Shown piece by piece: positions 47,514-58,526 of a stretch of 64,000 nucleotides of DNA. The notes under the pieces were generated by a model that saw nothing but the letters and a program-made list of their open reading frames with translations, had not been told where the DNA came from and searched no databases. Source of the DNA: Lotus japonicus (taxonomy: Eukaryota > Streptophyta > Magnoliopsida > Fabales > Fabaceae); assembly GCF_012489685.1 (NCBI RefSeq), contig NC_080042.1, positions 48,722,066 through 48,786,065 of the forward strand, read 5' to 3'. The translations under genes were made by a program, and so were the position numbers. Every line of letters begins with the position of its first letter. Within the stretch, counting starts at the first letter, position 1.

Positions 47514-47664
47514 AGGATTTTTGCAAACATATGTGACACAAATATATATAGATATGCATAGATAATCACAAACGAACAAAGTAGAATAAGTAAATAAAAA
47601 GAAACAGAGTTTAACAAAAATAAAACAATGTTAAAGAAAAAGAAAAACGAAGAGATCCTAAAAA

Positions 47665-50523
47665 CTAAGGTTTATCAGTTCGTCGCAGAAGTTCCATCAT
47701 CATGTGCTTCATCTCAATCAGCATGGATTCATGAATGTCAAGACGCTGTTCCATGATGTCGAGTCTGGATGAGCTTGACTGAGCAGAACCGGAAGGAACA
47801 TTCTGAGCAGCTTGAGGATCTGGAATGGAAGCAGAAGCAGCAGGAGTAAACACTACTGGTGCAAGTGCTTGGCATCTAAGAGCTTCAGCCTCAGCCTCAA
47901 GTCGTTCTGCCTCTAATCGGGCTTGTTCAGCTTGAGTTGCTGCTTGACGTGCAGCTTCTTCTGCTTGAGCTTTCTTTCTCTTGGCTTCTTCAATAGCTTC
48001 AAGAAGCTTATGTCTCTGTTCTTGTTCATGAAGAGCCACCCTTCGAGCAAACCTTTGCTTTGCAGCCTCAATGCTCTGACTTCCCTCTGCATGCAGGAGC
48101 TGCATCATAATTGGAACTTGAGCCACTAGCCAAGTGCCCAGAGTGTTCCACTCATCAGCCACACGTTCAGCATTCTCACTGAGGTCAGTCTGACCGTGCA
48201 CATTGCGTAGCATCAAAGAAGCTTCATGATAGAAATTATTGATGCACTCAGAGAGAGATGTGGGTCGGAGGTGAGTGTAAGGGATTATGGAGAGGTTGGT
48301 TTCAGGAGAGGCTGGGTGATTGCTGCTGTGGGCTTCAGAGGCACCTTGTGGAGAACCAATGTGAAACGTTTGAGCATTGGGTTCAGAGGTTCCAAGGTGA
48401 GGTTCTAAAGTTTCAACCAGAGGATGGGGTGATCTAACCGAGGATTGGTTAGACACTGATTGTTCGGGTTCAGGTTCTGGTTGAATAGGCTCTTGTTGGT
48501 CTGGGGCAGGGTGAGCTTGTTGAGCCAAAGGGTCTGCCTCTTGTAAAGGATTGGCCAAGATAGGTTCATCTGGGTCAACTAGACGTTCAGGTCTAGGGCC
48601 AGGATATCTCCTAGGGCTTGGACAGGTGAGGTAATACTCTTCTAAGGTAGACACCTTTTCTTTTCTGACCTCCATGAATTTTCTAATGGATTCAGAGTTA
48701 TTGGAGGGAGAAGAATCAGCAACATTGGTTGGGAAGGATACAGGTGTAAAGGCTGTGGAAGAGTCTGTATCCGTGGGTTTGAGAGCCAGAAGTTCTGATG
48801 CTCTTGGGACAGAGTGATCAGAGGTTCTGGGCTCAGGTTCTGTGTGGGTAGGCTCTGGTTGTGCATGAATGATGGGTTCAGAAGATAATGGGTTGTACGG
48901 AATGGTAATGGGAGAGGTAGGTTCTTCTGACCTAGAGGGTTGGTTCTGAAGCAAATTCCAGAGAGGTGCTTCAGTAGGGGAAGGTTGAAAGAATGAAGAT
49001 CTTGGAGACTGTGGTGGAGAGGTGGTTTGAGCAGCTGGTTGGGATTCAGGAATAGGAGTGAGGGGATTTGAGGAGTGTTTGAGCATGGCAGATATAGGGA
49101 GTGCATCAAATAAATTCAAATCATCATCAGAAGCAAGTGCAGACTTACTTGAATGTGCTGATGATCTAGTCACTCTGGCAGGAGGTTCAGTCCTTCTGAC
49201 CACTTCAGCAGCTGGTTCCACCCGAGTAGGCTTCACCACGATTCTGACCTGCTTCTTCTTCTTCTTAGGAGGACCATCCTCATTATCACTATCATCACCA
49301 TCATCAGGCTTTCTCTTCTTCTTTTTGACCAGAGGGACATCTGATTCCTCAGAAGATTCTTCTAGGATCATCTTCCTCTGAGCTTTCTTCTTGGGAGGAG
49401 AAGGAAACTCTGGAGCTGGCGGCAGTCTGCTGAAGAATTCATCAAGATCAATTTCGAATCCTTGAGCCCTTAGGTCTTCAACATAGCACCTAATGGCGTC
49501 AGGATTGTCTGCCTGAGTCCACAGAGGGTAGTCATTCAGAGGCATCCTTCTACTTCTGATTTCAGAAGATGTGTCTTCACGAGCAGGGGCGATTTTCTTC
49601 TGGACCAAGCCCATCTTCTTCAGAGAATTTGCAGTGAAGACATCACTGACAATGGTGGTCAGATCCTCTACACATCCAGCATGGACCAGATCTTGCACCA
49701 GGTTGCTTTCAATGAAAAAGTCTGAGAGCAGTCTCCCAAAGGGGATGTACTTGATTGCTGACTTGATGGAGGCAGTGGTGCGAGACTTCCGGATACATTC
49801 CTTCAAGTAGGAGAACAGGAAGTAGGGAAGACAGATCTTCTTCTGGTCTTGGATGAAGAACAACATCACCTTCTGGTTGAAGTTGATGTAGTCTGGAGAA
49901 CTGCCCTTTGGTCTCTGGTTTATGCAGTGGAGCAGGATCTTGTGCCAGATTCTGAGCTTAGGATGAAGGTCCATCACCTTGTAATTCGTCTTGCCCGGTT
50001 TGTAATTGGTGTACAGGGCCTCGTTGATTGTGTTCTTGGTGCTGGGTTTCAGCTTCGATTCCGTGAGTTGGAAACGATACCCAAAAGCAGTGTCTGCACC
50101 CAGCAAATTCACGAAAGACTTCTCCGTGATGATGATCTTTCTTCCAAGCACGTGAGATACCACCTGAGTATCATCACAGTCGGCGTGCTTCCAGAATTCC
50201 TTTACCAGTCTATCATACACCGGTCCTCGAAGTCTGTTGAAGTAAATTCCCCAACCTTGAACTTGGACTTCAGGACGAAGATCATACCCATTTGTAGCCA
50301 GGTTGTCGAGGTCGAATCTCCATTCTGCCAGGACTTGGAGTTCCTCAGGAGCAAATACACAGTGAACGGCACAGCCCCGTTCTGCAATTGGAACAATCTG
50401 CTCTTGGGCTTGACCTTGATCTTGTGTCGGATTCACAGGGCCCCTTTGACCCGTTGCAAGATCGACTACCATGTGAGGGAACTGAGGTGCATCTGCAGTA
50501 GATCTTCTGGTTTGACTCACCAT
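47665..50523 (-). CDS. E2 env-like protein, 952 aa
   Basis: ATG at 50523 (MVSQTRRS); the frame is open further upstream but only to a TTG in the leader. Residues about 53-371 are the conserved domain shared with E1 (VQGW..YFNRL, VVSHVLGRK, YLKECIRKSRTTA, IPFGRLLSD, NDYPLW). At 399-425 are two Lys-rich clusters like a bipartite nuclear localisation signal. Residues 430-800 are a Pro/Ser/Glu-rich disordered region. Residues about 812-886 form an Ala/Glu/Lys/Arg coiled coil. A short Met/Leu-rich helix ends in RRTDKP. No signal peptide or convincing membrane span, so a classic envelope role is not supported; the features look nuclear or structural. Intact in this copy. Confidence 0.85.
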   Translation of the reverse strand: MVSQTRRSTADAPQFPHMVVDLATGQRGPVNPTQDQGQAQEQIVPIAERGCAVHCVFAPEELQVLAEWRFDLDNLATNGYDLRPEVQVQGWGIYFNRLRGPVYDRLVKEFWKHADCDDTQVVSHVLGRKIIITEKSFVNLLGADTAFGYRFQLTESKLKPSTKNTINEALYTNYKPGKTNYKVMDLHPKLRIWHKILLHCINQRPKGSSPDYINFNQKVMLFFIQDQKKICLPYFLFSYLKECIRKSRTTASIKSAIKYIPFGRLLSDFFIESNLVQDLVHAGCVEDLTTIVSDVFTANSLKKMGLVQKKIAPAREDTSSEIRSRRMPLNDYPLWTQADNPDAIRCYVEDLRAQGFEIDLDEFFSRLPPAPEFPSPPKKKAQRKMILEESSEESDVPLVKKKKRKPDDGDDSDNEDGPPKKKKKQVRIVVKPTRVEPAAEVVRRTEPPARVTRSSAHSSKSALASDDDLNLFDALPISAMLKHSSNPLTPIPESQPAAQTTSPPQSPRSSFFQPSPTEAPLWNLLQNQPSRSEEPTSPITIPYNPLSSEPIIHAQPEPTHTEPEPRTSDHSVPRASELLALKPTDTDSSTAFTPVSFPTNVADSSPSNNSESIRKFMEVRKEKVSTLEEYYLTCPSPRRYPGPRPERLVDPDEPILANPLQEADPLAQQAHPAPDQQEPIQPEPEPEQSVSNQSSVRSPHPLVETLEPHLGTSEPNAQTFHIGSPQGASEAHSSNHPASPETNLSIIPYTHLRPTSLSECINNFYHEASLMLRNVHGQTDLSENAERVADEWNTLGTWLVAQVPIMMQLLHAEGSQSIEAAKQRFARRVALHEQEQRHKLLEAIEEAKRKKAQAEEAARQAATQAEQARLEAERLEAEAEALRCQALAPVVFTPAASASIPDPQAAQNVPSGSAQSSSSRLDIMEQRLDIHESMLIEMKHMMMELLRRTDKP

Positions 50524-51499
50524 TTTTGAAGCGGTTGAAGGTTTGAGGTAGAAGATGAAGGTTGAAAGATGAAGAGAGATCGAGAGAGAAATCGAGGATA
50601 AGCGGTTTTTGAAAAACAGAGAGAGCGAGAGTGAAAACCGGAAGTGAAGGAGATCGTGTGTGTATAGTGGGTTTTGACAAATAACCGTTGTTGATTCAAA
50701 AAGCAATTTAAGATCAACGGTTGAAAATTAAAGATAGGTAGTAACAGTAAATACACAAATCACACTCAGGAGAGAAGCACATCTACACGCAATCATAACA
50801 GACTGTCACACGGGCACAAGGAACTATGCATCAGAAATACTGACACACGTGTTGTTGTCTCAGCTTCAGAGTCAGTACCAGTGGGTACACACACTCTGAT
50901 TGAGTTACCTTCTGGACTAGACATCTTCTGATCAAGAAGTATCATAGTCAGAGGTTCTGATCCATCTTCACTCTGGACAAAAGTCCATGTTTAGATTTTT
51001 CAGAATAAAATTAAATCTATCCTCTGCTAAGGGCTTTGTAAAGATATCTGCCATTGATGGTCAGTATCAACAAACTTCAGAAGAAGTACGCCCTTCTGTA
51101 CATAATCTCTAATAAAGTGATACTTTACCTCAATGTGCTTTGCCCTTGAATGCAGGATAGGATTCTTACTCAATGAGATTGCAGCAGTGTTATCATAATA
51201 GATTGGGATATTGCTCTCAAGGATCTGATAATCCTCCAGCTGATGTTTCATCCAGAGCATCTGAGTGCTGCATATTGCTGCTTAGATATATTCTGCCTCT
51301 GTAGTTGATAGTGCAATGGTTGATTGCCTCTTGCTTGCCCATGAGACTAGATTGCTTCCCAGAAATTGACAATTTCCGGAAGTACTTTTCCTCTCTGTTC
51401 TGTCTCCAGCATAATCAGCATCACAGTAACCTGAAAGCTTATACTCTGATGTTTTCTTATACATCAAGCCAAGGTTAGTGGTGCCTTTTAGATACCTTT
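49017..51499. repeat. Left copy of the 2.48-kb segment at the scaffold gap
   Basis: Nearly identical to 51600-54084. Differences are single-base indels close to the gap: a C missing at about 51051 here, and extra or missing G near 51680, 51767 and 52018 in the other copy. This pattern matches error-prone ends of two overlapping contigs. Confidence 0.85.
50524..50998 (-). promoter_or_regulatory. E2 pol/env spacer; possible internal promoter of the env-like gene
   Basis: It contains the same ordered blocks as E1: CACGTG (50846-50851, about 323 bases upstream of the ATG), AACCGTTGATCTT (about 50711-50723), AAAACCCACTATACACAC near 50660-50677, then a CT-rich leader. A second AACCGTT in opposite orientation makes a small hairpin with the AACCGTTGATC block (about 50684-50723). 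Repeated at 53108-53570 in the probable false duplicate. Confidence 0.5.
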
Positions 51500-51599
51500 N
51501 NNNNNNNNNNNNNNNNNNNNNNNNNNNNNNNNNNNNNNNNNNNNNNNNNNNNNNNNNNNNNNNNNNNNNNNNNNNNNNNNNNNNNNNNNNNNNNNNNNN
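51500..51599. other. Assembly gap (100 N)
   Basis: Exactly 100 N, a conventional placeholder length for a gap of unknown size between contigs. Confidence 0.99.
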
Positions 51600-54084
51600 G
51601 AGAGGTGGTTTGAGCAGCTGGTTGGGATTCAGGAATAGGAGTGAGGGGATTTGAGGAGTGTTTGAGCATGGCAGATATAGGGGAGTGCATCAAATAAATT
51701 CAAATCATCATCAGAAGCAAGTGCAGACTTACTTGAATGTGCTGATGATCTAGTCACTCTGGCAGGAGTTCAGTCCTTCTGACCACTTCAGCAGCTGGTT
51801 CCACCCGAGTAGGCTTCACCACGATTCTGACCTGCTTCTTCTTCTTCTTAGGAGGACCATCCTCATTATCACTATCATCACCATCATCAGGCTTTCTCTT
51901 CTTCTTTTTGACCAGAGGGACATCTGATTCCTCAGAAGATTCTTCTAGGATCATCTTCCTCTGAGCTTTCTTCTTGGGAGGAGAAGGAAACTCTGGAGCT
52001 GGCGGCAGTCTGCTGAAGGAATTCATCAAGATCAATTTCGAATCCTTGAGCCCTTAGGTCTTCAACATAGCACCTAATGGCGTCAGGATTGTCTGCCTGA
52101 GTCCACAGAGGGTAGTCATTCAGAGGCATCCTTCTACTTCTGATTTCAGAAGATGTGTCTTCACGAGCAGGGGCGATTTTCTTCTGGACCAAGCCCATCT
52201 TCTTCAGAGAATTTGCAGTGAAGACATCACTGACAATGGTGGTCAGATCCTCTACACATCCAGCATGGACCAGATCTTGCACCAGGTTGCTTTCAATGAA
52301 AAAGTCTGAGAGCAGTCTCCCAAAGGGGATGTACTTGATTGCTGACTTGATGGAGGCAGTGGTGCGAGACTTCCGGATACATTCCTTCAAGTAGGAGAAC
52401 AGGAAGTAGGGAAGACAGATCTTCTTCTGGTCTTGGATGAAGAACAACATCACCTTCTGGTTGAAGTTGATGTAGTCTGGAGAACTGCCCTTTGGTCTCT
52501 GGTTTATGCAGTGGAGCAGGATCTTGTGCCAGATTCTGAGCTTAGGATGAAGGTCCATCACCTTGTAATTCGTCTTGCCCGGTTTGTAATTGGTGTACAG
52601 GGCCTCGTTGATTGTGTTCTTGGTGCTGGGTTTCAGCTTCGATTCCGTGAGTTGGAAACGATACCCAAAAGCAGTGTCTGCACCCAGCAAATTCACGAAA
52701 GACTTCTCCGTGATGATGATCTTTCTTCCAAGCACGTGAGATACCACCTGAGTATCATCACAGTCGGCGTGCTTCCAGAATTCCTTTACCAGTCTATCAT
52801 ACACCGGTCCTCGAAGTCTGTTGAAGTAAATTCCCCAACCTTGAACTTGGACTTCAGGACGAAGATCATACCCATTTGTAGCCAGGTTGTCGAGGTCGAA
52901 TCTCCATTCTGCCAGGACTTGGAGTTCCTCAGGAGCAAATACACAGTGAACGGCACAGCCCCGTTCTGCAATTGGAACAATCTGCTCTTGGGCTTGACCT
53001 TGATCTTGTGTCGGATTCACAGGGCCCCTTTGACCCGTTGCAAGATCGACTACCATGTGAGGGAACTGAGGTGCATCTGCAGTAGATCTTCTGGTTTGAC
53101 TCACCATTTTTGAAGCGGTTGAAGGTTTGAGGTAGAAGATGAAGGTTGAAAGATGAAGAGAGATCGAGAGAGAAATCGAGGATAAGCGGTTTTTGAAAAA
53201 CAGAGAGAGCGAGAGTGAAAACCGGAAGTGAAGGAGATCGTGTGTGTATAGTGGGTTTTGACAAATAACCGTTGTTGATTCAAAAAGCAATTTAAGATCA
53301 ACGGTTGAAAATTAAAGATAGGTAGTAACAGTAAATACACAAATCACACTCAGGAGAGAAGCACATCTACACGCAATCATAACAGACTGTCACACGGGCA
53401 CAAGGAACTATGCATCAGAAATACTGACACACGTGTTGTTGTCTCAGCTTCAGAGTCAGTACCAGTGGGTACACACACTCTGATTGAGTTACCTTCTGGA
53501 CTAGACATCTTCTGATCAAGAAGTATCATAGTCAGAGGTTCTGATCCATCTTCACTCTGGACAAAAGTCCATGTTTAGATTTTTCAGAATAAAATTAAAT
53601 CTATCCTCTGCTAAGGGCTTTGTAAAGATATCTGCCCATTGATGGTCAGTATCAACAAACTTCAGAAGAAGTACGCCCTTCTGTACATAATCTCTAATAA
53701 AGTGATACTTTACCTCAATGTGCTTTGCCCTTGAATGCAGGATAGGATTCTTACTCAATGAGATTGCAGCAGTGTTATCATAATAGATTGGGATATTGCT
53801 CTCAAGGATCTGATAATCCTCCAGCTGATGTTTCATCCAGAGCATCTGAGTGCTGCATATTGCTGCTTAGATATATTCTGCCTCTGTAGTTGATAGTGCA
53901 ATGGTTGATTGCCTCTTGCTTGCCCATGAGACTAGATTGCTTCCCAGAAATTGACAATTTCCGGAAGTACTTTTCCTCTCTGTTCTGTCTCCAGCATAAT
54001 CAGCATCACAGTAACCTGAAAGCTTATACTCTGATGTTTTCTTATACATCAAGCCAAGGTTAGTGGTGCCTTTTAGATACCTTA
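51600..54084. repeat. Right copy of the 2.48-kb segment (probable false duplication)
   Basis: Repeats env-like codons, spacer and the end of RNase H from 49017-51499 at an offset of 2583-2585. The env-like piece (ATG at 53107) is broken by indels near the gap. The reading with correct frame in RNase H is in this copy; the correct env-like frame is in the left copy. Confidence 0.85.
51932..53107 (-). pseudogene. Duplicate env-like N-terminal piece (likely assembly artefact)
   Basis: Same N-terminal 390 residues as the env-like gene at 47665-50523, then a frameshift from an inserted G near 52018. Probably the same locus read twice. Confidence 0.7.
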
Positions 54085-56704
54085 GGATCCTCTTAACAGC
54101 AGTTAAGTGGGTTTCCCTTGGATCTGATTGGAAACGAGCACATAAATGAACACTAAATAGTATGTCTGGCCTAGATGCAGTTAAGTATAGAAGTGAACCT
54201 ATCATGCCACGATAGAGCTTCTGACATACTTTACCACTTTTATCTTCTTTCTCCAGAATGCATGTAGGATGCATTGGAGTCTTGGCCACTGTAGATTCCA
54301 GCATATTGAACTTCTTCAGAAGTTCTTTAGTGTACTTGCTCTGATGGATATATGTTCCTTCTGATGTTTGATCAACTTGTATTCCCAGAAAGTACTTTAA
54401 TTCTCCCATCATACTCATCTCAAATTCAGCCTGCATCATCTCAGAAAATTCTTTGCATAGAGATTGATTAGCAGAACCAAATATAATATCATCAACATAA
54501 ATTTGCACAATTAAGATATCATCTTTATAAGTCTTGCAAAAAAGAGTTGTATCTACTTTACCCCTTACAAACTCATTCTCCAGAAGGAATGAGCTAAGTC
54601 TCTCATACCATGCTCTGGGAGCTTGCTTCAGACCGTAGAGTGATTTCTTCAATTTGAACACATGGTCTGGTTTCTTCTCATCTTCAAAACCTGGGGGTTG
54701 ATGAACATAGACTTCCTCTGAGATATAACCATTTAGGAAGGCACTCTTTACGTCCATCTGATGTAGAACTATGTTGTGATTTACTGAGAAAGAGATCAAC
54801 AGTTTGATTGCCTCCAGTCTTGCTACTGGAGCAAATGTTTCAGTGTAGTCTATTCCTTCCTGCTGGCTGTAGCCTTGAGCAACTAGCCTTGCCTTGTTTC
54901 TGACTACATCTCCTTTCTCATTCAGCTTGTTTCTGAATACCCATTTCGTTCCAATAACATGGACACTCTCAGGCTTCTTCACTAAGCTCCAAACATCGTT
55001 CTTGGAAAATTGATTCAATTCTTCTTCCATGGCCAGAATCCAATCCTTGTCCTGAAGAGCTTCATCTATGGACTTGGGTTCAATTAAGGACACCAATCCT
55101 TTCAGACTGAGCAAGGTCTCTTCAGAGGGTCTGAAGGCAGATCTGGTTCTGACTGGTTCGTCTTTGTTGCCCAGAATCAATTCCTTAGGGTGAGCTGCAG
55201 TGATTCTGCTCTTCTTCAGAGTTTGTGAGTTAGAGGGACCAGCTTCTTCCTCTGGTTCATCTTCCTCTGGCTCAACTTCCTCTGGAGCTTTGCCTTTGTC
55301 AGAAACATTAATGCTTAAATCTGCAAACTTTTCAACTAGCTTTGACTGGTCAGAGTCAAGCTTATCGTCAAATCTAACATGAATAGATTCTTCAATAGTC
55401 TTAGCATCAGTATTATAAAATCTTAAACCTTTAGATCTCTCAGAGTAACCGAGCAATAGACACTTAGAAGACTTAGCATCAAATTTATGCAATCTATCTT
55501 TAGTATTGAGAACATAACAAGCACAGCCAAAAGGATGAAAATAAGAAATGTTGGGTTTTATGTTCTTCCACAATTCATAAGGAGTCTTATTCAGAATTGG
55601 TCTCACAGAGATTCTGTTCTGAATGTAACATGCTGTATTTACTGCCTCTGCCCAAAAGTGCTTAGCCATGCCAGTTTCTTGGAGCATGGTTCTAGCCATC
55701 TCCTGAAGAGTTCTGTTCTTCCTCTCAACAACACCGTTTTGTTGAGGAGTTCTGGGACAAGAGAAATCATGTGCAATTCCATAGGAATCAAACAGACTCT
55801 CAAACTTGTCATTCTCAAACTCTCCACCATGGTCGCTTCTGACACGCACAATCCTACAAGCCTTCTCGTTTTGCACTTGAGCAATGAAGGTAGAGAACAC
55901 AGCATGAGACTCATCCTTGCGGGTTAGAAACTTTACCCATGTCCAGCGGCTATAGTCATCAACGATAACCATCCCATATCTCTTGCCACCTATAGACTCA
56001 GTTTTCACTGGTCCAAAAAGGTCGATATGCAGAAGTTCTAACGGCCTTGAGGTTGAGACAACATTCTTTGCCTTGAAAGGGACTTTTGTGAATTTGCCTT
56101 TCTGACATGCTTCACAAAGAGCGTCTGAAGCGAACTTCAGATTGGGTAAGCCCCTGACAAGGTTTAGCTTGCTCAGCTGAGAAATCTTTCTCATACTGGC
56201 ATGCCCTAACCGTCTATGCCATACCCACTGCTCTTCATTAACAGACAGAAGGCACTTCACATTCTGAGCCTCCAACTCAGATAATCTGATCTTATAAATG
56301 TTGTTCTTCCTCTTGCTGTTAAACAGAACAGAGCCATCGATTTGACTTACAGCCCGGCAGGACTTTTGATTGAATATAACATCATAACCCTTGTCAGCTA
56401 ATTGACTTATAGACAATAAGTTATGTGTTAAGCCGTCTACCAATAACACATTATCAATGCATGGACTACTATCTACACAAATAGTACCAGTACCAACAAT
56501 TTTACCCTTTTCATTTCCTCCGAAGCCAACTTCGCCTCCAGGCTTAAGTTTCAGCTCTCGGAACATACGCATTTCTCCCGTCATGTGACGCGAGCATCCA
56601 CTGTCCAGATACCATGATTGGTGTTTCAGTGGAGCTATCAAGGATATCTGCAACATAGATAATCTTGTCCTTAGGTACCCACTTTCTGGGTCCTCTCTTG
56701 TTAG
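53552..56704 (-). pseudogene. E2 pol polyprotein, intact except one stop codon in RNase H
   Basis: The frame opens after a TAA at 56705-56707. It contains protease ([16 protein letters not shown] active site), GAG-pre-integrase and zinc region ([16 protein letters not shown]), integrase catalytic triad (D in HIDLFGP, D in SDHGGEF, E in GVVERKNR), RT ([23 protein letters not shown]) and RNase H ([23 protein letters not shown]). A TAA at 53867-53869 replaces a Ser codon (TCA in the E1 equivalent) just after AEYI. The frame then stays open to the natural stop after NMDFCPE at 53552. Both contig copies contain this stop. Pol is in the +1 frame relative to gag and overlaps it by 161 bases. Confidence 0.9.
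56544..56704 (-). other. gag/pol overlap with +1 frame relation
   Basis: Both frames are open for 161 bases, and both peptides are similar between E1 and E2 here (pol frame: LTR-x-DP-x2-GYLR then LQIS and SWYLDSGC). GTACCTAAG in the gag frame is conserved at 56670-56678 and, in E1, at 9940-9948. A splice-acceptor-like TTGCAG/ATATC also occurs in both. Either +1 recoding or splicing could make the fusion. Confidence 0.6.
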
Positions 56705-58454
56705 TTACCCCAGAGGTTCTGATCACCTTGGGTGTCTCAACATGATATTTTAAAGGAATATTTGCATGATATTTAGTCATAGAGAAAGATCCCTTTTTAA
56801 GAGGGTTTTTAGCAACTTTAGCAGGTACAGGATCAGGCAATATGGTACCAGAGGGAACAAAGCATTCATACAAGGATTTAGCTTTAGACACAGAGGACTC
56901 ATTTCTAATTGGTTTAGAATAGTCAATGCCATGCATTCCATTTCTGCTTACGCCATAGATCATTGAAGCCATTAAGCTTCTATCCACGCTTTTAGCTAGA
57001 AATCTTTGAAAAGACTTTTCATACTTAGATTCATTTCTACAATCAGAGGCATCACAGGCAACAATTTCTTCTAACTTAGCAATCTGGTTCTTAAGCACAG
57101 AGTTAGAATTGATCAAGGCATGATTATCATTTTTCAAATCAGAAATAATTTTCTCATGTTCAGAAGGAGTCTTGGAAACAGCAGATAAGTTCTTTTTCAG
57201 CTTCTTATGCTTAGACAATAAGGAGTTATACTTATCCATAATATCAGACAATGCATGTTTCAGTTCAGAGGTAGAGAAAGAAGCGAATACCTCATTTTCA
57301 TCGTCTGAGTTAGGATCTCCTTCTGATTTTGAGTCAAAGTCAACAACTCTCTTTGACTCTGCTTCCTTGTCTTTGACAATCGCCATGAGTCCTTGGACTT
57401 CACCATCAGAGTCAACATCCTCTGACTCTGATTCATCAAATGTCACCATCAGACTCTTCTTCGTCTTGAAGTGCTTCTTTGGCTTCTTGTCCTTCTTCAA
57501 CTTTGGACAATCAATTTTGTAGTGCCCAGATTCTTTGCACTCAAAACATGTGACTTCCTTGATTGAAGACTTCTTCTGGCCTGAGGACTCATACTTTCCT
57601 TTTGCCTTTCCAGAGCCTTTGAACTTGCTCTGCCTGTGCTTCCAGATGCGGTTGAGTCTCTTGGAGATCAGAGTCAGCTCATCTTCATCAGAATCTTCTG
57701 ATGCTTCTTCAGATTCCTCTTCTTCAGCTTGAAGAGCTTTTGACTTCTCAACCTTAGCCTTTTCAGATTTAGATTTCAAGGCTATGGACTTTTTCCTCAG
57801 ATCTTGCATCTCTGAGCGTTTCAGCTCATGGCATTTCAAAATGCTGATGAGTTCTTCTAAACTCATATTCTCAACGTCTCTCGTGAGCTCTATTGAAGTC
57901 ACTAAAGGCATCCAACTTTCAGGAAGACACCTGATGACCCTTATGACATGATCTTTTGTTGTGTAGCTCTTGTTGAGAGGTCGTATGCCAGCTACAAGCA
58001 GCTGAAATCTGGAGAACATTTCTTCAATGGACTCATTTGGCTCCATGATGAAGGATTCATATTTTTGGATCAAAGACAATGCCTTTGATTCTTTGACTTT
58101 CTTGTTTCCTTCATGAGACATCTTCAGAGATTCGAAAATGCCTTTCGCAAACTCACGATCTGTAATCTTCTGGTACTCTTCATAGGAAATAGCACTTAGA
58201 AGAATTGCTCTTGCTTTGTGATGTTGTGAGTACAGCTTCTTTTGATCTGCAGTCATTTCTGACCTTGGGATCTTCTTGCCATCTGCATCAACTGGACGCT
58301 CGTAGCCATCCACAATAATATCCCAGAGATCTGCATCGAAACCTAGAAAGAAACTTTCCAGTCTATCTTTCCAATATTCGAACCTTTGACCGTCGAACAT
58401 AGGAGGCTTTGCATTGTAACCATCTCTTTGAGTTTCACTGGTGGTGGTAGCCAT
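56544..58454 (-). CDS. E2 gag, 636 aa
   Basis: ATG at 58454 ([10 protein letters not shown]), 72 bases inside the 5' LTR. The UBN2-type capsid region covers about residues 15-225, including [12 protein letters not shown] and [12 protein letters not shown]. An acidic Ser/Glu/Asp stretch follows, then a basic segment, a CCHC zinc knuckle at about 301-314 ([14 protein letters not shown]), a Lys-rich patch, and a long charged, coiled-coil-prone region to about 470. The length is large for copia gag but typical of sireviruses. The last 50 codons overlap the start of pol, which is read one base further on. The product would form the virus-like particle and bind element RNA. Confidence 0.9.
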   Translation of the reverse strand: MATTTSETQRDGYNAKPPMFDGQRFEYWKDRLESFFLGFDADLWDIIVDGYERPVDADGKKIPRSEMTADQKKLYSQHHKARAILLSAISYEEYQKITDREFAKGIFESLKMSHEGNKKVKESKALSLIQKYESFIMEPNESIEEMFSRFQLLVAGIRPLNKSYTTKDHVIRVIRCLPESWMPLVTSIELTRDVENMSLEELISILKCHELKRSEMQDLRKKSIALKSKSEKAKVEKSKALQAEEEESEEASEDSDEDELTLISKRLNRIWKHRQSKFKGSGKAKGKYESSGQKKSSIKEVTCFECKESGHYKIDCPKLKKDKKPKKHFKTKKSLMVTFDESESEDVDSDGEVQGLMAIVKDKEAESKRVVDFDSKSEGDPNSDDENEVFASFSTSELKHALSDIMDKYNSLLSKHKKLKKNLSAVSKTPSEHEKIISDLKNDNHALINSNSVLKNQIAKLEEIVACDASDCRNESKYEKSFQRFLAKSVDRSLMASMIYGVSRNGMHGIDYSKPIRNESSVSKAKSLYECFVPSGTILPDPVPAKVAKNPLKKGSFSMTKYHANIPLKYHVETPKVIRTSGVTNKRGPRKWVPKDKIIYVADILDSSTETPIMVSGQWMLASHDGRNAYVPRAET

Positions 58455-58512
58455 TGTTTTTCACACCGGCCCGGATCACTGAACACTGTTAGGTGTGGTA
58501 ATCAGAACTTGC

Positions 58513-58524
58513 GCTCTGATACCA
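58513..58524 (-). other. E2 primer-binding site (initiator Met-tRNA)
   Basis: Minus strand TGGTATCAGAGC, two bases inside the 5' LTR. Confidence 0.97.
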
Positions 58525-58526
58525 AT

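Noticed and set aside
47923..48129. Plus-strand hydrophobic ORF opposite the env-like coiled coil
   Set aside because: Complement of Ala/Glu-rich coiled-coil codons gives Cys/Ser/Leu-rich artefacts.
49849..50529. 226-codon plus-strand frame opposite the env-like gene (repeated at 52433-53113)
   Set aside because: Shadow of the conserved env-like domain; no own TATA box, start context or poly(A) signal was seen, unlike the gene at 47050.
51475..53290. A second env-like gene copy in E2
   Set aside because: Near-identical to 49017-50706 across a 100-N gap with indels only near the gap; best explained by unmerged contig ends.
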